NCBI GenBank assembly: GCA_947462335.1
Contig: OX381709.1
Span: forward strand, 43,246,933-43,310,932
From: Harmothoe impar
Taxonomy: Eukaryota > Annelida > Polychaeta > Phyllodocida > Polynoidae
Length of the DNA stretch: 64,000 nt
Direction of reading: 5' to 3'
In this document: positions 33,720-46,672 of the stretch, one piece after another
Layout of the letters: each line of letters begins with the position of its first letter
How positions within the stretch are numbered: the first letter of the stretch is position 1
Program-made: the position numbers and the translations under genes
Notes under the pieces: generated by a model
What the model saw: the letters and a program-made list of their open reading frames with translations, nothing else
Told to the model about the DNA's origin: nothing
Database searches by the model: none

Positions 33720-34410
33720 TGGGATGGCGTGCCAGTCTATTGAGACAAACAAGGCAAGTGTCAAATCCCAATTACCAGCCAAATGTGAAAGGATTAACCA
33801 TACAATCATGTACTAACACGAATAAGTTGTAGACAGGAATGTTTTGAATGTGATCATTGACATTTCAAGATTACCATTGTGTCAGCAGAAATGCAATTAG
33901 AAGATTGATTCTAATAATCATTAACATAGCGGCACAGAGAGAACATGGGAGGAGAGACTGTTTGTGTTTCCCATCTCAATAACAAACAGGTTGCACCAGT
34001 GTCAATTGAATCTTGTTATTACGACTAAAAGCTAAGCATTCTATTATCTGAGAAAACAAAATGCATCTCTGAATGGGATTTGACCAATTAAAATAATGTT
34101 CTGACATTTCTATTCTGTCATCATACCATCGTGTGTCCCACAATCATTGATAGACTCGATAGAACTCTCTAGTGACCACTGCTTATAGAAATATCTTGCA
34201 ATTATGACCATAATGTTATGACCAAAAGACGATTGGATGGGCGTATGATACCATTAACACATTACACCAATGATATCATATGGAGGTGCTTTCAGTAGTA
34301 CCACGGTCCCAAATGCAAAAATACTAAAGGTATCCTTCTAAACAAGGCGCATATTTTACATGTTTGTAGAGCGCACTGCATAATGTGACAATTTAATGTG
34401 ACAATCTGAT
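33720..34410. other. Intergenic spacer
   Basis: No gene or repeat is recognised. Immediately left, minus-strand short frames at 33527-33809 may include further frame-shifted LINE remnants. Confidence 0.45.
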
Positions 34411-34860
34411 GGACCCTATCATTACAGTCCACTCAACCTGCACATCCCCAGCTCCAGACTCAGTCTGCAGGTACCTAGTCTGCTGTACCCTATCATTACA
34501 GTCTATACATCTCAACATCACCAGCCACAGACTCAGTCTGCAGGCACCTAGTCTGGAGGAACCTATCATTACGGTCTATACATCTCAACATCACCAGCCA
34601 CAGACTCAGTCTGCAGGCACCTAGTCTGCTGTACCCTATCATTACAGTCTATACACCTCAACATCACCAGCCACAGACTCAGTCTGCAGGCACCTAGTCT
34701 GGTGGACCCTATCATTACAGTCTATACACCTCAACATCACCAGCCACAGACTCAGTCTGCAGGCACCTAGTCTGGAGGAACCTATCATTACGGTCTATAC
34801 ATCTCAACATCACCAGCCACAGACTCAGTCTGCAGGCACCTAGTCTGGTGGACCCTATAA
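34411..34860 (+). repeat. 73-bp tandem repeat, six units
   Basis: Units start with GGACCCTATCATTACAG or GGAACC/GTACCC variants. They run through CTCAACATCACCAGCCACAG to CTCAGTCTGCAGGCACCTAG. The first unit is the most diverged, and a seventh partial start lies at 34850. Two unit variants alternate, which suggests some copying in blocks. Confidence 0.9.
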
Positions 34861-36640
34861 TTCCAGCCCATTCGATCAGGGATATTGTGACATCAATTTT
34901 AAGAAGGGCCTGCATTGATAAGGGAAAAAAGCTTCTTCTTTGATACAATAATCTCCCTGTAATCGCCTGGCAGATCACATTGTTGACTGGCGAATATTCA
35001 CAGTAGCCAGGCAGAGATCTTCCCATAACATAAATTTACTAGTCAACAAATCAAATTAGTGTCATAACACATGGCGTTGGGCTATGCTTGTGATACCAAG
35101 TATCACACAACCTCACACAGCATGACGTTGATTTGCTGGGTATAACTGATCTACAGATTTGAATTAAGCGTTGGGAATTCAATCTAGATAACCTTCCACA
35201 GTATCTCACTACTGCTTATGTAGCACTATACAGAGGCCCAGTAGAACAAGAACGGTGCACTCTTTGACAACCCACTCCAAACCCAGCTGTTGTGTGAGAT
35301 GTGATTATACTAAATGTAATGTTTATGACATGCGCGGCCACATCTGCATTTTTAACAAGTTTATCGCTTAATACTGCCCGCCTAATTAAATTCCCTTTAT
35401 TTCGAGGTAATTGCGTTATCGGCGTGTTTTGTCGTCGTGTAATCCCCTTAGTCGGTGGGAGCAGCAGGGGGTGGAGTGTGTGTGGGGAGGAGGGGGGGGG
35501 GTAGAGTGGCCTTCCTCCTCCTCCAGTGCATTGGGTCCACCACCACTACCATCTTGCACCCTTTGATGATCAGACCCTCTCATCTGAGGACCCTTCACAA
35601 TTTGCCATCCTATGTCAGTTTGTTTAGGATAATAACCCATCATGTTTGAGAATCTTAGTCTTTCTTCCTCTTTGGTTTAATTAGTTTAACATCATTTATT
35701 CTCGATGTGCCCTGGTACTAATCAGTGCGGATGGCAAACTAATTAGTTCCATCCCCGGCTAAGCTGAATTGTGTTTCTCCTTTGTGTTAATTGTTCTTTT
35801 GTAATTCGGGGATTATTAGCACATTGCTTATGTTGTGTACTAAAGCTGTAAAGGATGTGAATTAAGGGGAATTAATGCAGAATTAACAACAGTGGAATTT
35901 AATCAGAAAGGATTTGACTTACAAATACACAACGCGTTCTGTGAGGTCTGAACCTTGATAAAGGAAAACATAGAATGGAGCTTTAGATATCAGATTCTAT
36001 GTAGACTTGGCCTGTAATGCATATTTTTAAATTTTGATTCTAATTTACTCCACGCTGGACTATATATGATTTATGGTGACTACTCTGACAGAGATGGAAA
36101 TGGCTATGTTCGCCCTTTCACAATAGCAAACGGTGAAGCTGTCTGTTCTTGCACCATTGGACAGCTGGATATAACCATTGAGTTATCGCGCATGTGGAAT
36201 TTTGGCCATCGTGGTTTATACTCTTGCTTACACTCACTCACTCGTAAAAGTTGGCATTTTAACAGAAGTCAGCTGCTTAAAAGTGGCATGTTTTGTGACT
36301 TAAATTCAAGTGACGGAACTGGGCGAACTAAATGTTACCAGTATCTCTCATTTTTTCAACGCTTTACCTAGATATCTACGCTTTACTTAGATTGTTTTAG
36401 GTGTTATAATTGTAAGCAATAGCTATATTATATGTAATGCTTTAAAGTAATAATTATTATAAAAACTGCTAAACTGGACTCCCATCAGTCCCCCTTTGTT
36501 TACGTAATAAAGACATGAGCCACATACGACCCTATTACAACGATAGCTGGGCAATATTATGATGATTTAATGAAGACCTTATGGGAATATCCCCTCCATT
36601 GCTGAATGTAACCAATTCGATTACGGTCGTCATGTGGCCG
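34861..36640. promoter_or_regulatory. Spacer with possible conserved noncoding block at 35300-35960
   Basis: 35300-35960 has mixed CpG and TAATTA/AATTAGTT homeodomain-type words and a G-tract at about 35483. This is typical of developmental regulatory DNA, but without a comparison it is only a guess. The 36066-36371 plus-strand frame (101 codons) shows no domain. Confidence 0.3.
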
Positions 36641-37560
36641 GGTGTCGGTAATGGATGCCGAGCCCCGGTCGCCGCCCTCCCCTGCCTGTAATTGTCTTTG
36701 TCTCCTGAGCTGCTCGGAGCTCCTCAAAGATCACCTCCCCAACCCCTGTTACCCCACTACGGGCTGCTCCTTACCCTCATCTGTTCCTCTCCCCTCGGCA
36801 GCTCCTGAGCCCTCAGCTACCCCGGCCCATCACCCTCAGTCGCTTTATCATGAGATAACCCTACCCATATATATAGCTGCACACACCTTTATATTAAGCC
36901 CGAGCTCAGCTGTTTCCCCCCTCAATAGCCCTTCGAATTTTGAGTTTTTGCACCTTAAGGTACATGATTTTGAATAGCTTGAGCTCTTCTACCTTGAGGA
37001 GATTAATCTTGAGCCACCCCATGCAAAGCAATGTGTACCATGAGCTATTACCCCTGTTGTGCTCATAGACATTATCAACCGGATATATACACACTGTCCA
37101 ACCCTAAGCTCTTCTGTCCCAAGCTGCTGCACACTGAGTAGCCTCCAGACTGGCCTTCTTTCACCCTGAGTTACTCCCCCTGACATGTTCTGCCCTGAGC
37201 TCTCATGTCCCAAGCTGCTTCACACTGAGGTGCCTCCAGACCGGGCTGCCTCCACATTGAGTTACTCCCCCTAACTGTAACATATCCCACCATGAGCTCT
37301 CATGTCCCGAGCTGTTTCACCCGGGCTTCACCCACTGTCACCAGGAGCTGCCTCCAGATCAGGCTGCTTCCAGCATGAGTTCACCCACCCCCACAAGCTG
37401 TCTCACCCTGAGCTGTGCAACACCAAGCTTTTCCATCATGAGCTGCTCCACCCTAAGCTCATAGACCATCTTCTCCTGACCTGTCCCAGGCTAAGGTGTC
37501 CCATGTACCAAGAGCTACTCCATACCACAAACAGAGCTTCTCCACACTAGGCTATATACC
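36641..37560. repeat. CT-rich degenerate minisatellite with GAGCTGCTC motifs
   Basis: The stretch is a loose repetition of words like CACCCTGAGCTGCTCC and CCCTGAGCT with a period of about 18-25 bases. Exact GAGCTGCTC occurs at 36707 and 37440. Open frames here are Pro/Leu/His/Ser-rich because of composition. Confidence 0.5.
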
Positions 37561-37779
37561 TCTGCGTCTCCATTTGAATCAAGCCTAATGTCCAATACAA
37601 TCTCGCTGTCTATACTTCCTGATTTTCTACACACTCTACTTTCTCCCTTCTTTATTATCTGCACATCGTTGCTCAGTTGGTGATACAATGTACAAGCAAA
37701 TGTCACCTGAGGGCACCGCACGAGTGGCATGAACAACTGCCCGGTCTCTCCAGACAGTCGATATAGGGCCATGGAGGCG

Positions 37780-38160
37780 AGTGGGGTTGGTGTGGTGTGG
37801 GTGGGTGGGGTTGTAGTGAATGGGGCTTGGGGTGGGGCTTGGGGGTAGGGTGGGGAGGAGAGCGGAGGGGGCAGGTCGGATCTGGCCGCCTAACGCGGTA
37901 AGCCGCGACTGATCATCTCGGGATCGAATAGGAAGCTGGCCCCGTATCCAATAATCAGCCGCCAAGCGCCATTTCTCCATTTGCCCATATCTAATTGCCG
38001 CCTCTGGTCGCCACCGGCCCCCAGCCACCCCGGCCACCCCGGCCACCCTGGCCACCCTGACCACCCTAGCCACCCAAGCCACCCCGGCCACACTGGCCAC
38101 CCGCCCGCGGCCCGCGGCGCCTGTCACCCCCGCCCCGACCCACCCCCACCCACAGCCCGA
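37780..38160. repeat. G/C-rich block with (CCACCCCGG)-type minisatellite
   Basis: At 38020-38105 a 9-bp unit CCACCCCGG/CCACCCTGG repeats about nine times, giving a (Gly-Trp-Pro/Leu)n or (Gly-His-Pro)n appearance in different frames. The flanks are G-runs and CpG-rich. A 185-codon minus-strand frame across this block (37636-38193) is composition-driven. Confidence 0.65.
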
Positions 38161-39160
38161 GGTGAGCTGCTCAGGCCCGCCTGAGTTACTCACCCGAGCT
38201 GCTCACTACTTCTCTGATATCTGCTGAGCTGCTCCCCGCCCACGACAGGACGATGATCATTGTCACACTGGAAGGGGATAGCCTGATCTTGAGTTAAAGA
38301 TCCTCGCATTATCAACGGCGCCTCCTCGGTAACTTACCCGAAGTAAATGGATTGTTATGGGATAATGTTGCGGCATGTATCCGGAGGCTGTAGGGCAATT
38401 TGGATGTCATATTATATCATGTCCTATACTTAACTATCAGCCTATATTGGAGAATTATTGCTTGCCTCCAGATTATTATCTACTACACTTACCCCACTAG
38501 CCCCGTGGCTCTTCCCTATATTCCTTAGCATTTTCCACTCCTTCGAATTTGTTCATTCACGTCTCCCATTCCTCACACCTTCCTAGATCTCTTGACCTTT
38601 GTTCTGATCTGTCCCTTTCTGTCAACTTCCCAACCCTCAATCCCTCCCTCCCCATCCTCCCATCTCCTCTACCCCCAAAACAGCCTGCGGTAGCTCTGTA
38701 GGGGGCTATTCTGTCCAGATTAGATATCTACGAGCACGATCTAAACACGAAATAAATAATTCAGCCGATTTTGTTAGTTAATTCGATCACCATGATGAAG
38801 TGCAGGCAAGCCCTGTGTCTATGAATTACAAGTATCCATTCGGCAATGAAAAATGTATCACTGCCGGCCGCACAGCGATCGACTGTCAAGATGGCGGTGT
38901 AACTTAATCGTGGCGTCTCTTGTGATTTCCGCTTCCTGGCAACTGCTCGGATCTGCTCGGGGAGCGACTTGTCCTGCTGCAGACTACATGCCAATTAGAA
39001 ATTAATAAAAGCACAAAAAGGAAGTAATGTAAGCGTAATTGGCCTACTATTGTTTTATTGTCTCTATTGGGTCGGTTCTATGAGAACTGATGGTTAGCTT
39101 CAGTATAGACATCCACTGGAGGCTACTGAAATAGCTAGACGCGTGTGTCGCACATTCCAT
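38161..39160. promoter_or_regulatory. CpG-rich blocks, possible conserved noncoding elements
   Basis: GAGCTGCTC occurs three times at 38164-38234. The segments at 38240-38360 and 38690-39060 mix CpG with TAATTA-type words. No exon is supported. Confidence 0.3.
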
Positions 39161-39364
39161 GCACTGTTAGGAGTAAGTGCTGTAGCTGCACAGTATAAAA
39201 GGAGGTACTTTTGGTTTCCAGTAGTTTATACTGTACAGCTACACTACAGTAGGTACTGTATCCCCAACAGAACCCATACTGTTCCTGTTTAAGGTATTAT
39301 ATACTGTAGGTGTCTACAGTAGTTTATGCCATTATTTTAGACTAGCTATCAGACAAAAGAAGTT

Positions 39365-39436
39365 AGCACCTACGGGAATCAAACTACCTACCTTCCGATC
39401 CAAGGTCCATTGCTCTACTAACTGAGCTAGCGGGGC
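39365..39436 (-). pseudogene. tRNA-like sequence (SINE head type), left arm
   Basis: On the minus strand it starts GCCCCGCTAGCTCAGTTAG and TAGAGC, a good A-box/D-arm, and ends with a B-box-like GTTTGATTCC. The anticodon and acceptor stems do not pair properly, so it is tRNA-derived and not a working tRNA. The frame antisense to it gives the PLAQLVE peptide often seen opposite tRNA genes. Confidence 0.6.
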
Positions 39437-39878
39437 TGGCTGTATATTCTCATGGTCAGAATAAGCTTTTCGATTCACATGACACCAGGGATTTGGAGGA
39501 TGGGAAAGAGAGCTAGGGAGAGGCATGAGGAGGAGAGGAGAGAGAGAGCTTGTATGTGTATAAGCTATATAAATAGATAGATAGAGACAGAGAAGGGGAA
39601 ACCCAGAAGCATGAACATAATTATTTTATTAGAGCCACATGGTTTTTGATAATCACAAAGTTAGACCATAGATCTATCTCAAACAATCTCAAAACCAGGG
39701 ACCTTTAGAAACAATGACATAGTTAATTATACACAGATGTAGTCTATGCTTCTAGCACTGCTAAAGTCTATGTTTAATAAGCTAAGTCAGGTTTGCTAAA
39801 GGTCCCTAGCATCTCTTTCTTACCTGCTCCCTCATTCATAGGAATCAGCAGGCTTTTCATCATAGGACCATACAACTG

Positions 39879-39950
39879 TCCAGCTAGCTCAGATAGCAGA
39901 GCATTGGACTGTGGGTCTGAAGGTTGATGGTTCTAATCCAAGTGAAGTTT
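39879..39950 (+). pseudogene. tRNA-like sequence (SINE head type), right arm
   Basis: TCCAGCTAGCTCAGATAGCA and GAGCATTGGACTGTGG are followed by GATGGTTCTAATCC, giving recognisable A and B boxes. The 3' acceptor strand is lost. It is related to the left-arm copy and points away from it. Confidence 0.6.
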
Positions 39951-40227
39951 CTCAAATGTAATGCATTATGTCAAAGGGCGTTGAAACATATTCAGGGGTG
40001 TTTTATACCTGGTTCATATCAATGCCCTGTTATACTACAGCAATTGGGTAACAGTAGATTATATTGTGGACTGCAACAGTACTGACTACTGTAGTAAGCC
40101 TATGTGTGTTTACAGTAGGTGAGTCTGTTCAGGAACAGTCTGTGATACTGGAAACCAAAAATACCTCCTTTTATACTGTAAATCTACGGTGGATTTAGCT
40201 GTGCAGCTACACTAACTTCTGACAGTG

Positions 40228-42006
40228 TGGCCACAGTACTCTGGATATATAATATACTTATGGTTAATGATGTGCTCATTTAAGCCTAATATCAAAACTC
40301 GCTAGTGACCACAGCGTGGAATACAATCTATTTCATAATGTTATTGTTCAATATCCATCATTTGAATATTCCTTTACAATATATGTATGTGTGTATGCCG
40401 TTTTGTAGTGTACAATAATCATGAGTGTGTGTACACTTATAACCTCTAATTTTGACTTCATGGAGTGGTCATTTGAATCACAGGGGGAGGGGGTATGAGG
40501 CTATTTTGTTTCAACCAGTATGGTTCAAATATGAATTGTTTATGAGTTTGAGTTTAAATAGCCTTTATTTCACATGTCAATAACAACAGTTACATTTGCT
40601 TCTTTTGAATGACGATAAATATGAAATTCAGGCAGGCTGCTTTTAGGATTATGCATCCCATTTATGACAGCAACCTTTGACACATTAGACTTATGCTTTT
40701 TCATTGCTGCTTGGTAACAATGTTGGTACAAAATATCTTAAAGACTAGACGGTAATATCATAGAATACACTTTTCCTTTTGTGATTTCCAGGTGCAAACA
40801 ACAATGAACATTGTTTGTGACATTTGGAAGAAGGATAGGGTCTAGGTCCTATGTCAGGGTCCTGGTGGCACTTATTAAGAATTGCGACGAATTGCGATTA
40901 TCAAACAAGCTGCTGTCTAATTTAGTGTTCTGTCAAAATGGCGTTACACATTCATTACTTACTCTCCATAAACTTTGCATATTCATTGGATTTCTCCGAT
41001 AAAACATGTGTCTCACCATATGTTGTTCCCTTACACTATCTAGTTTACATTGTAGCTGTAGACCACATTGTATCTTGCTCATCTTATTTCCCGAGGCCAT
41101 TGTCTATACCAACTGTCTACTGGGGTGATACATCTAAAAAAAACATCATCTCTGTATTGGCTGTTTTGATGTTTTCGCATCTCATATGGGAACCAATAAG
41201 CATAACATCAGGCATATAGGTGCAGTGAATCAGTAATAGCACTCTTATTAAGATACTTCTGTTTTCCATGCATCAGGGTTACCGTGATTACCATGGATGA
41301 GGACGGGTGTGGAAATGGGTGTTGGGGGTGGGGGTTGGATACACTGATCAGAGAGATTGCCTGTGTCCGAGAGACGTATGGAGTGGTGAGTTGAACTACT
41401 TCTATGTCAATCTTGAGGGATTATTGTTGTTGATTTCTAGTTGTCATGGTTACCCAGCACCCATGGCAACTGTGAAACTATGTTAAAATGATGTATATCA
41501 GTGAGATCTTTATTTTGAGATTTTACATGACTATACACATGTTGATAAATGACATTTTGTTCATTATAAAATACTAACGTATTGGGGTCTGCACGGGTGC
41601 GCTATATTAAGACAATAACTTATTGGTGGTATGCACTCAGTTGGTCTGTAGCATCCAATGGCAGAGTCACTGCCGTGAGTGTTAGAACTGTGATCATCAT
41701 ATCTTTATAGGATGATCTGGTGGTGTGGTCGCACCTATAGATAGGATGATCACTTTGGCCTTCATCGTTCATCATTAATTTTGTAGCTGCTGTCTGAGAA
41801 ATATACTGGGAATATATGACAAAATTGACTATTTTTGCTGCTAGAAAGAAGTACCTGCACTCACAATAACATAGAAATGTAGTTAAGGGTGTAAGGTATT
41901 CATTTGATATTACTTTTATTGTCTGGGAAGGAGTGGGGACTCTTGAGGTCGCTCAAGACCCCCAGAATCTTGGCTAGGACGATTAAGCTGCAGAGGGTCA
42001 CGACAA
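40228..42006. other. Intergenic spacer
   Basis: Several short frames are present (for example 40938-41219, +), with no recognisable domain. Nothing else is supported. Confidence 0.5.
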
Positions 42007-42118
42007 TAGGGAGTTTAAGAAATGCCTACTTGTAACGTGTACGGCAACGTCTAGCCCATTCTTCAGCATTGTTCTACAAGTACACGTTGGCGTACACGTC
42101 GTGATCTTAAACTCCCTA
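42007..42118. mobile_element. 112-bp MITE
   Basis: TAGGGAGTTTAAGA at the left and TCTTAAACTCCCTA at the right are perfect 14-bp inverted ends. An inner pair (ACTTGTAACGTGTACG and CAAGTACACGTTGGCGTACACGT) extends the hairpin. The short size and palindromic structure fit a miniature DNA transposon. Confidence 0.7.
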
Positions 42119-42282
42119 ATGACTATACATACGGGTAGATCACATAGAATTGAATTATGAGTTTAAACATATTTTGGTCGGCCATTTTTGGCCGCCATCT
42201 TGAATTTCTTAAAACCCTTCAAGATTCTGAAAGTACATGACTTCCTGTACCCAAATGAGTCATAATCTTTTCCGGGGACTAT

Positions 42283-42434
<152 letters not shown>

Positions 42435-42559
42435 CTATAAGCTACCCCTCCACTCATATTCCACTCCTCCCCCATCTCCAGTCCCACCCCTCCCACCGAC
42501 CAGCTTCTCTGTTCTATTGCATTAGGGATACACGGAGAACAAGTGCAGTGCACAGCAGG

Positions 42560-43100
42560 TATTTTAAGCCCCGCCACCTCTTGTTTCGCCTGCGTAATCC
42601 CGTTGTGGGTGAGTGGCAGAGCGCAGTGCTAAGCACCTTAAGTCCATAATTTGGTTCACTCTATGCAAATCACATCGGCGCCGTCTTAATGTATCGTGTA
42701 GATCTACGGTATCTCTTCGCCCTAATCCGATTGCATTAACTGAATTCCGGCCGTGAAACGCGGCAAGCTGCCGTTGACGACAGCCAAAGTCGTCTACAGA
42801 TGGCGCTGCGGTGCCCGGCGTCCCTGTTGCCTTGGTTACGACGTTTGCTGTTTGCCAGCGTCTTCAAACTGATTAGCAATGCCCCCTATCGGGCCACAGA
42901 CACATTGCGTACGAAGTAAGAGTGTAAAGAAAGGCAAGCCACACTGGAGAATACCCTGTGCTCTGCATGCCCAATAAAGGTTCTCAGCGTTCCAAACACG
43001 TCTTGTCCTTTCATGTGACGTCGTGGTCGGCATGGTGACGTAGAACCTATGACGTTAGAGACGTCGGACGGTGAATTGGCAGGTGGTGGTCGGGACTGAG
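42560..43100. promoter_or_regulatory. CpG-rich block with octamer word
   Basis: Composition is higher in CpG than the neighbours, and ATGCAAAT (POU/Oct octamer) lies at 42663-42670. It may be a regulatory element or an unrecognised promoter. No transcript structure is seen. Confidence 0.3.
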
Positions 43101-43415
43101 TATCCCTGGGTATTGTGTATTGGAGAATGAAAGTCGTCTGCTGTCATTACTTGTGCAGGTTATTGTATTAAGTCTTTGCTGGGTAGGGCTAATATTGCAC
43201 ATTCCTGGCGGGAATAATTGGGGAAAGTCGGGGAGGCGTGAATACCACTTACTTCATAAATACCTCATAATTAGGTCCTATGTTTGCTACAGCTCTCTGC
43301 AATGTAGGTTACGAGACATAGCTGCTCTTCCTACAATTATCTGCACTTAGGCCAAAGAATGTATGCTTCAGGAAACTCTTACAGTAACTACAAATCAGGG
43401 CCGACCCCGGAGCAC

Positions 43416-43446
<31 letters not shown>

Positions 43447-44170
43447 ACACACTTTTTTTAATTGGGGGATTTCTTTTCCATGACAAATATAACTTACACA
43501 TTCTTAAATTAAACTGACACCAGTGCCCTCAATACTTATCTGACTAAAATGTGAGTCACTGTAAGTGAGTAACAAGCAGCGAGTCCACGTGGCGTTTTGG
43601 GACACATTCTTAGGAGGCCTACACATGTCTGTTGCATTTCTATATCAAGTATTATGCTCCGATATTCGCTTGTACGTATACTTCGGGTCTCATATTGCAT
43701 GTTGTTTGTGTATCATTGCCTTACATGTTGATTATAATAATAATTATATTAGTACATGTACAATAATGTATATGACAAACCCAACCATGTGCAATAAGCA
43801 ATTGTCAGAATAAACTTCCAATAACGGGGTTTTTTTCTACCCAACATGTAGGTGCGTTGATATCATTGATACACCTCTATTTCTATCATTTGCTTTTTCT
43901 ATATTGTTCACTTGGTTACATGACATATCTTTTGAATTATGCTACATCTATACCCTAGAATGAAAGCGTGTGAGTATATAGAGCCATGCAGAATCAATGT
44001 TCCACTCATCACCGCGCAGAGAATCCTTTATGTGTGGCTGCTCCCACTTACAAGTTGATATACAGCTGCCTCAGTTTCCACACCAATTCAATCACCTTCC
44101 ATGGACAATGGGAATTAACACGTTTGAAACCGACAAGTATCTATAAATCAGCCTGAGGACACTGGATCTA
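43101..44170. repeat. Spacer with poly-C/(CA)n tract at 43413-43452
   Basis: A C-run of about 18 bases is followed by (CA)n. The remainder is AT-rich spacer without a recognisable gene. Confidence 0.7.
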
Positions 44171-44740
44171 AAGTAATTCCTGTTGGTTGTGCATGGGGGG
44201 TGTGAGGAGTGTGGAGCGAGCAGCTCAGAGGAGGGCAGTACTGGAGCAGTTAGCTGCTCCGATTTACCTCCCGATCCACTTCTGCCCTTTGCCCCCACTG
44301 CTCCTCTCCTGGCACTGCCCGACCACCGCGCCCTCTCCCGCCGCCCACAGACACTAAAAGGCCACCCTGTCACCCAGGACAACCACCCCCCCCCCCCCCT
44401 TCCAACACACACACACCCTCAACCCTCAAACCCACCCTGTGAGAAGCTCACTGGAGTTGCTCATTGAGAGAGGGGAGAGAGAGGGGGAGGGAAGGGGGTG
44501 GGGTGAGTCCTCGGTCCCCACTCAAAAATCAATGAGGCCGATTTAATTATTGCTGTTTCAAATTATCTCGTCAAGACAACACCGGCGCGCGGGCTTATTA
44601 TGAGATCGTCGCTAAACCCGGCGTTCGGCCATTACGCCCGCCCCCTCATTGGATTCGCCGCGACCGGAACCTGGTTTAGTGGCGCGTGTTCCGTTTGGGA
44701 CGGGGATTAACCCGGGATGAAACCCACCGGGTGGACTGCG
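44171..44740. promoter_or_regulatory. GC-rich block, possible regulatory element
   Basis: Contains GAGCAGCTC at 44218, a poly-C run near 44385, a CA-rich tract and, at 44520-44720, a CpG-rich stretch with ATTTAATTATTG. Open frames on both strands are composition-driven. Confidence 0.3.
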
Positions 44741-45064
44741 AATAAGAACAACAAAAGTCATATGTAACAGCCCAGCCAGTATACATATATCATTATCATT
44801 CTACACATTTTAGGACATTTCTCTGAGAGTGGTATCTTCTGATACATGTGAAACACCGAAAGTCTCCGAGATGAGGTGAAATTGAGACTTTAAATCTCTA
44901 ATCTTTTATAAGAAAATGCTTCATTCAAGAACCCAAAGAATGCACTTATTATTGACTGGCTATAAAGTACCCTTATTTCCATATATATCCTAAGAGTAGT
45001 CATGTGTAGAATATTAACATAGATGTAACTCAGAGAAAAGGTCCGAAAGTGGTGGATCTACCCT

Positions 45065-45480
45065 ATACGGGACTAGCATAAATCCTGGTACTTCAGGCAG
45101 TCGGGGGCTACACCTCATCTCCTTATCAGGTTAATCGCCTTCTTTCACACCTGGAACAAAGGGACCGATAAGAAATTAACCCATAATGCACTGCTCTAGA
45201 GTTGGGGCCTAATCACATTGCATTGCTCTGAGTCAATATTGCGGCCCCCATAGACTAAAGTGCTAGTGCCGTATACGGGACTAGCACATCCTGGTACTTC
45301 AGGTAGTCGGGGGCTAAACCCAATCTCCTTATCAGGCTAATCCCCTCCCCTCACACCTAGAACAAAGGTCCTGATAAGAAATTCTCCCATGATGCACTGC
45401 TCTGGAGTCGGGGGCCTAACCACAATGCATTGCTCTGAGCCAAGATGGCGGCCTCCATGGCCTAATGCGCTAGTCCCGTT
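45065..45480. mobile_element. Two tandem small elements sharing a terminus
   Basis: Unit 1 (45065-45275) and unit 2 (45271-45480) are diverged copies. Each has CGGGACTAGCA-type left and GCTAGT-CCG-type right inverted ends, and shares CCTGGTACTTCAGG, GTCGGGGGCTA, GATAAGAAATT and GCACTGCTCT. The right end of unit 1 and left end of unit 2 are fused in one palindrome-like GCTAGTGCCG-TATA-CGGGACTAGC. Confidence 0.75.
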
Positions 45481-45834
45481 GTACAAGGTGAGGGCACTTG
45501 TTCCCGGTAATAACACATGCATGCTGGCACTGGAGGTTTCGTGAGACCTTGGCTCTGCTCTCACAACTTGGTGTGTTCCTGGCAATCTATGATGTGTGGG
45601 TGTATGGTCCCTGCCTAAATCCCACGTGAACTCCTAAGCTCAGAACTAACATGGCCGCGCACATGGAGTCACCTGAATCATCGCTATATGGTTATTCCCA
45701 TATATGTTTCAAGTTTTAAGTATCTCACTATTCTTTTTCGTAATGGACCGGAACCGGGCCCGATGCCACAGTGGAGGAGGCGGAAAAAATACCAATGAGC
45801 ACTTTCTAACAATTAGACGTGCTAATCAGAATTC

Positions 45835-46003
45835 TTAAACCACGGTGGTGGGGCAGAACAATAGACTTCGCACCTTGGTTATATAGCATACCCTGGTTTA
45901 AAACAGATAGACAATGGTTATGAAAAGGTATGTCTGGCCCCCACCAGGAAGCTGCGGTTAATTCTACATACCTTTTCATAACCATTGTCTATCTATTACA
46001 TAA
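45835..46003. mobile_element. Foldback repeat, copy 1
   Basis: TTAAACCACGGTGGTGGGGC, TTCGCACCTTGGTTATA and CCTGGTTTAAAACAG start the unit, and GGTTAATTCTACATACC, TTTCATAACCATTGTCTATC and TATTACATA end it. A perfect 29-bp inverted repeat links 45905-45933 with 45966-45994. Related to copy 2 at 46673-46847. Confidence 0.75.
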
Positions 46004-46672
46004 ATTCACAAATTCACAAGACCGCCACCGCTTCTTACTGGTACTGCAGTAGGTATCCGAAAAATACTTAGTGTGTCGTCATGATGCATGAATGCAGCCA
46101 TGAATGTATCATGCTGGTCCTGTGGAATTGGTACACTCTATGCAAATCAATGGGTCAAGGTTGGCTGGAGTCCCCCCGCCCCCTACAATATAAAAAGTAC
46201 TTCCTACTGAATGCCCTCGGCATTACCGTTAGATTCATAACATGCCTATTCCTGCCGGGCCTCCTGGGTTCCCATGCAGAAGAAGTGTGGACGTTGCGTT
46301 GTTTCAGAGCAGACTGTCTGCATTGTCGTGTTTGACTTATTCAATTAACAAGGACACGTTATAATTAGCTTATTGCCGAATTATAGCTGATTGAGGCAGT
46401 GAAATGATGATGGGAGTAATCCAATTTTGAATTGGATAATTCATTGGTGGGTGTGTTCGTAAAACGGCCTCACTGAGATACAACAGACTTCGATGAGCAT
46501 TCACAAGAATTAAGGTCCTCATTCCACAGTAGAATGTCACAACAACATGCATTCTGTGTACATGTAATCAACCGAGGGATGTCTTTAGTGAGTAACACAG
46601 TTTACATTCAAAAGGCTAGATGTTATTACTGGTATCAAAAGGTATAGTCCAGTGTTACATGATTATTCTGGA

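Larger units (their letters stand above)
39162..40227. mobile_element. CACTG-ended inverted-repeat element with two tRNA-like heads
   Basis: The left end CACTGTTAGGAGTAAGTG is mirrored by the right end CACTAACTTCTGACAGTG. A dinucleotide TG flanks both sides (39160-39161 and 40228-40229), as in a 2-bp target duplication of EnSpm/CACTA elements. The arms continue as diverged inverted repeats for about 300 bp (TATAAAAGGAGGTA-TTTTGG, CAGGAACAGT). Each arm contains a tRNA-like sequence reading outward. No protein is encoded. Confidence 0.55.

Noticed and set aside
37636..38193. 185-codon minus-strand frame
   Set aside because: It crosses a 9-bp GC-rich minisatellite and G-runs, and the residues reflect composition only.
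39332..39526. Small minus-strand frame containing PLAQLVE
   Set aside because: This peptide is the usual false translation of tRNA or tRNA-like DNA. The tRNA-like sequence is annotated instead.
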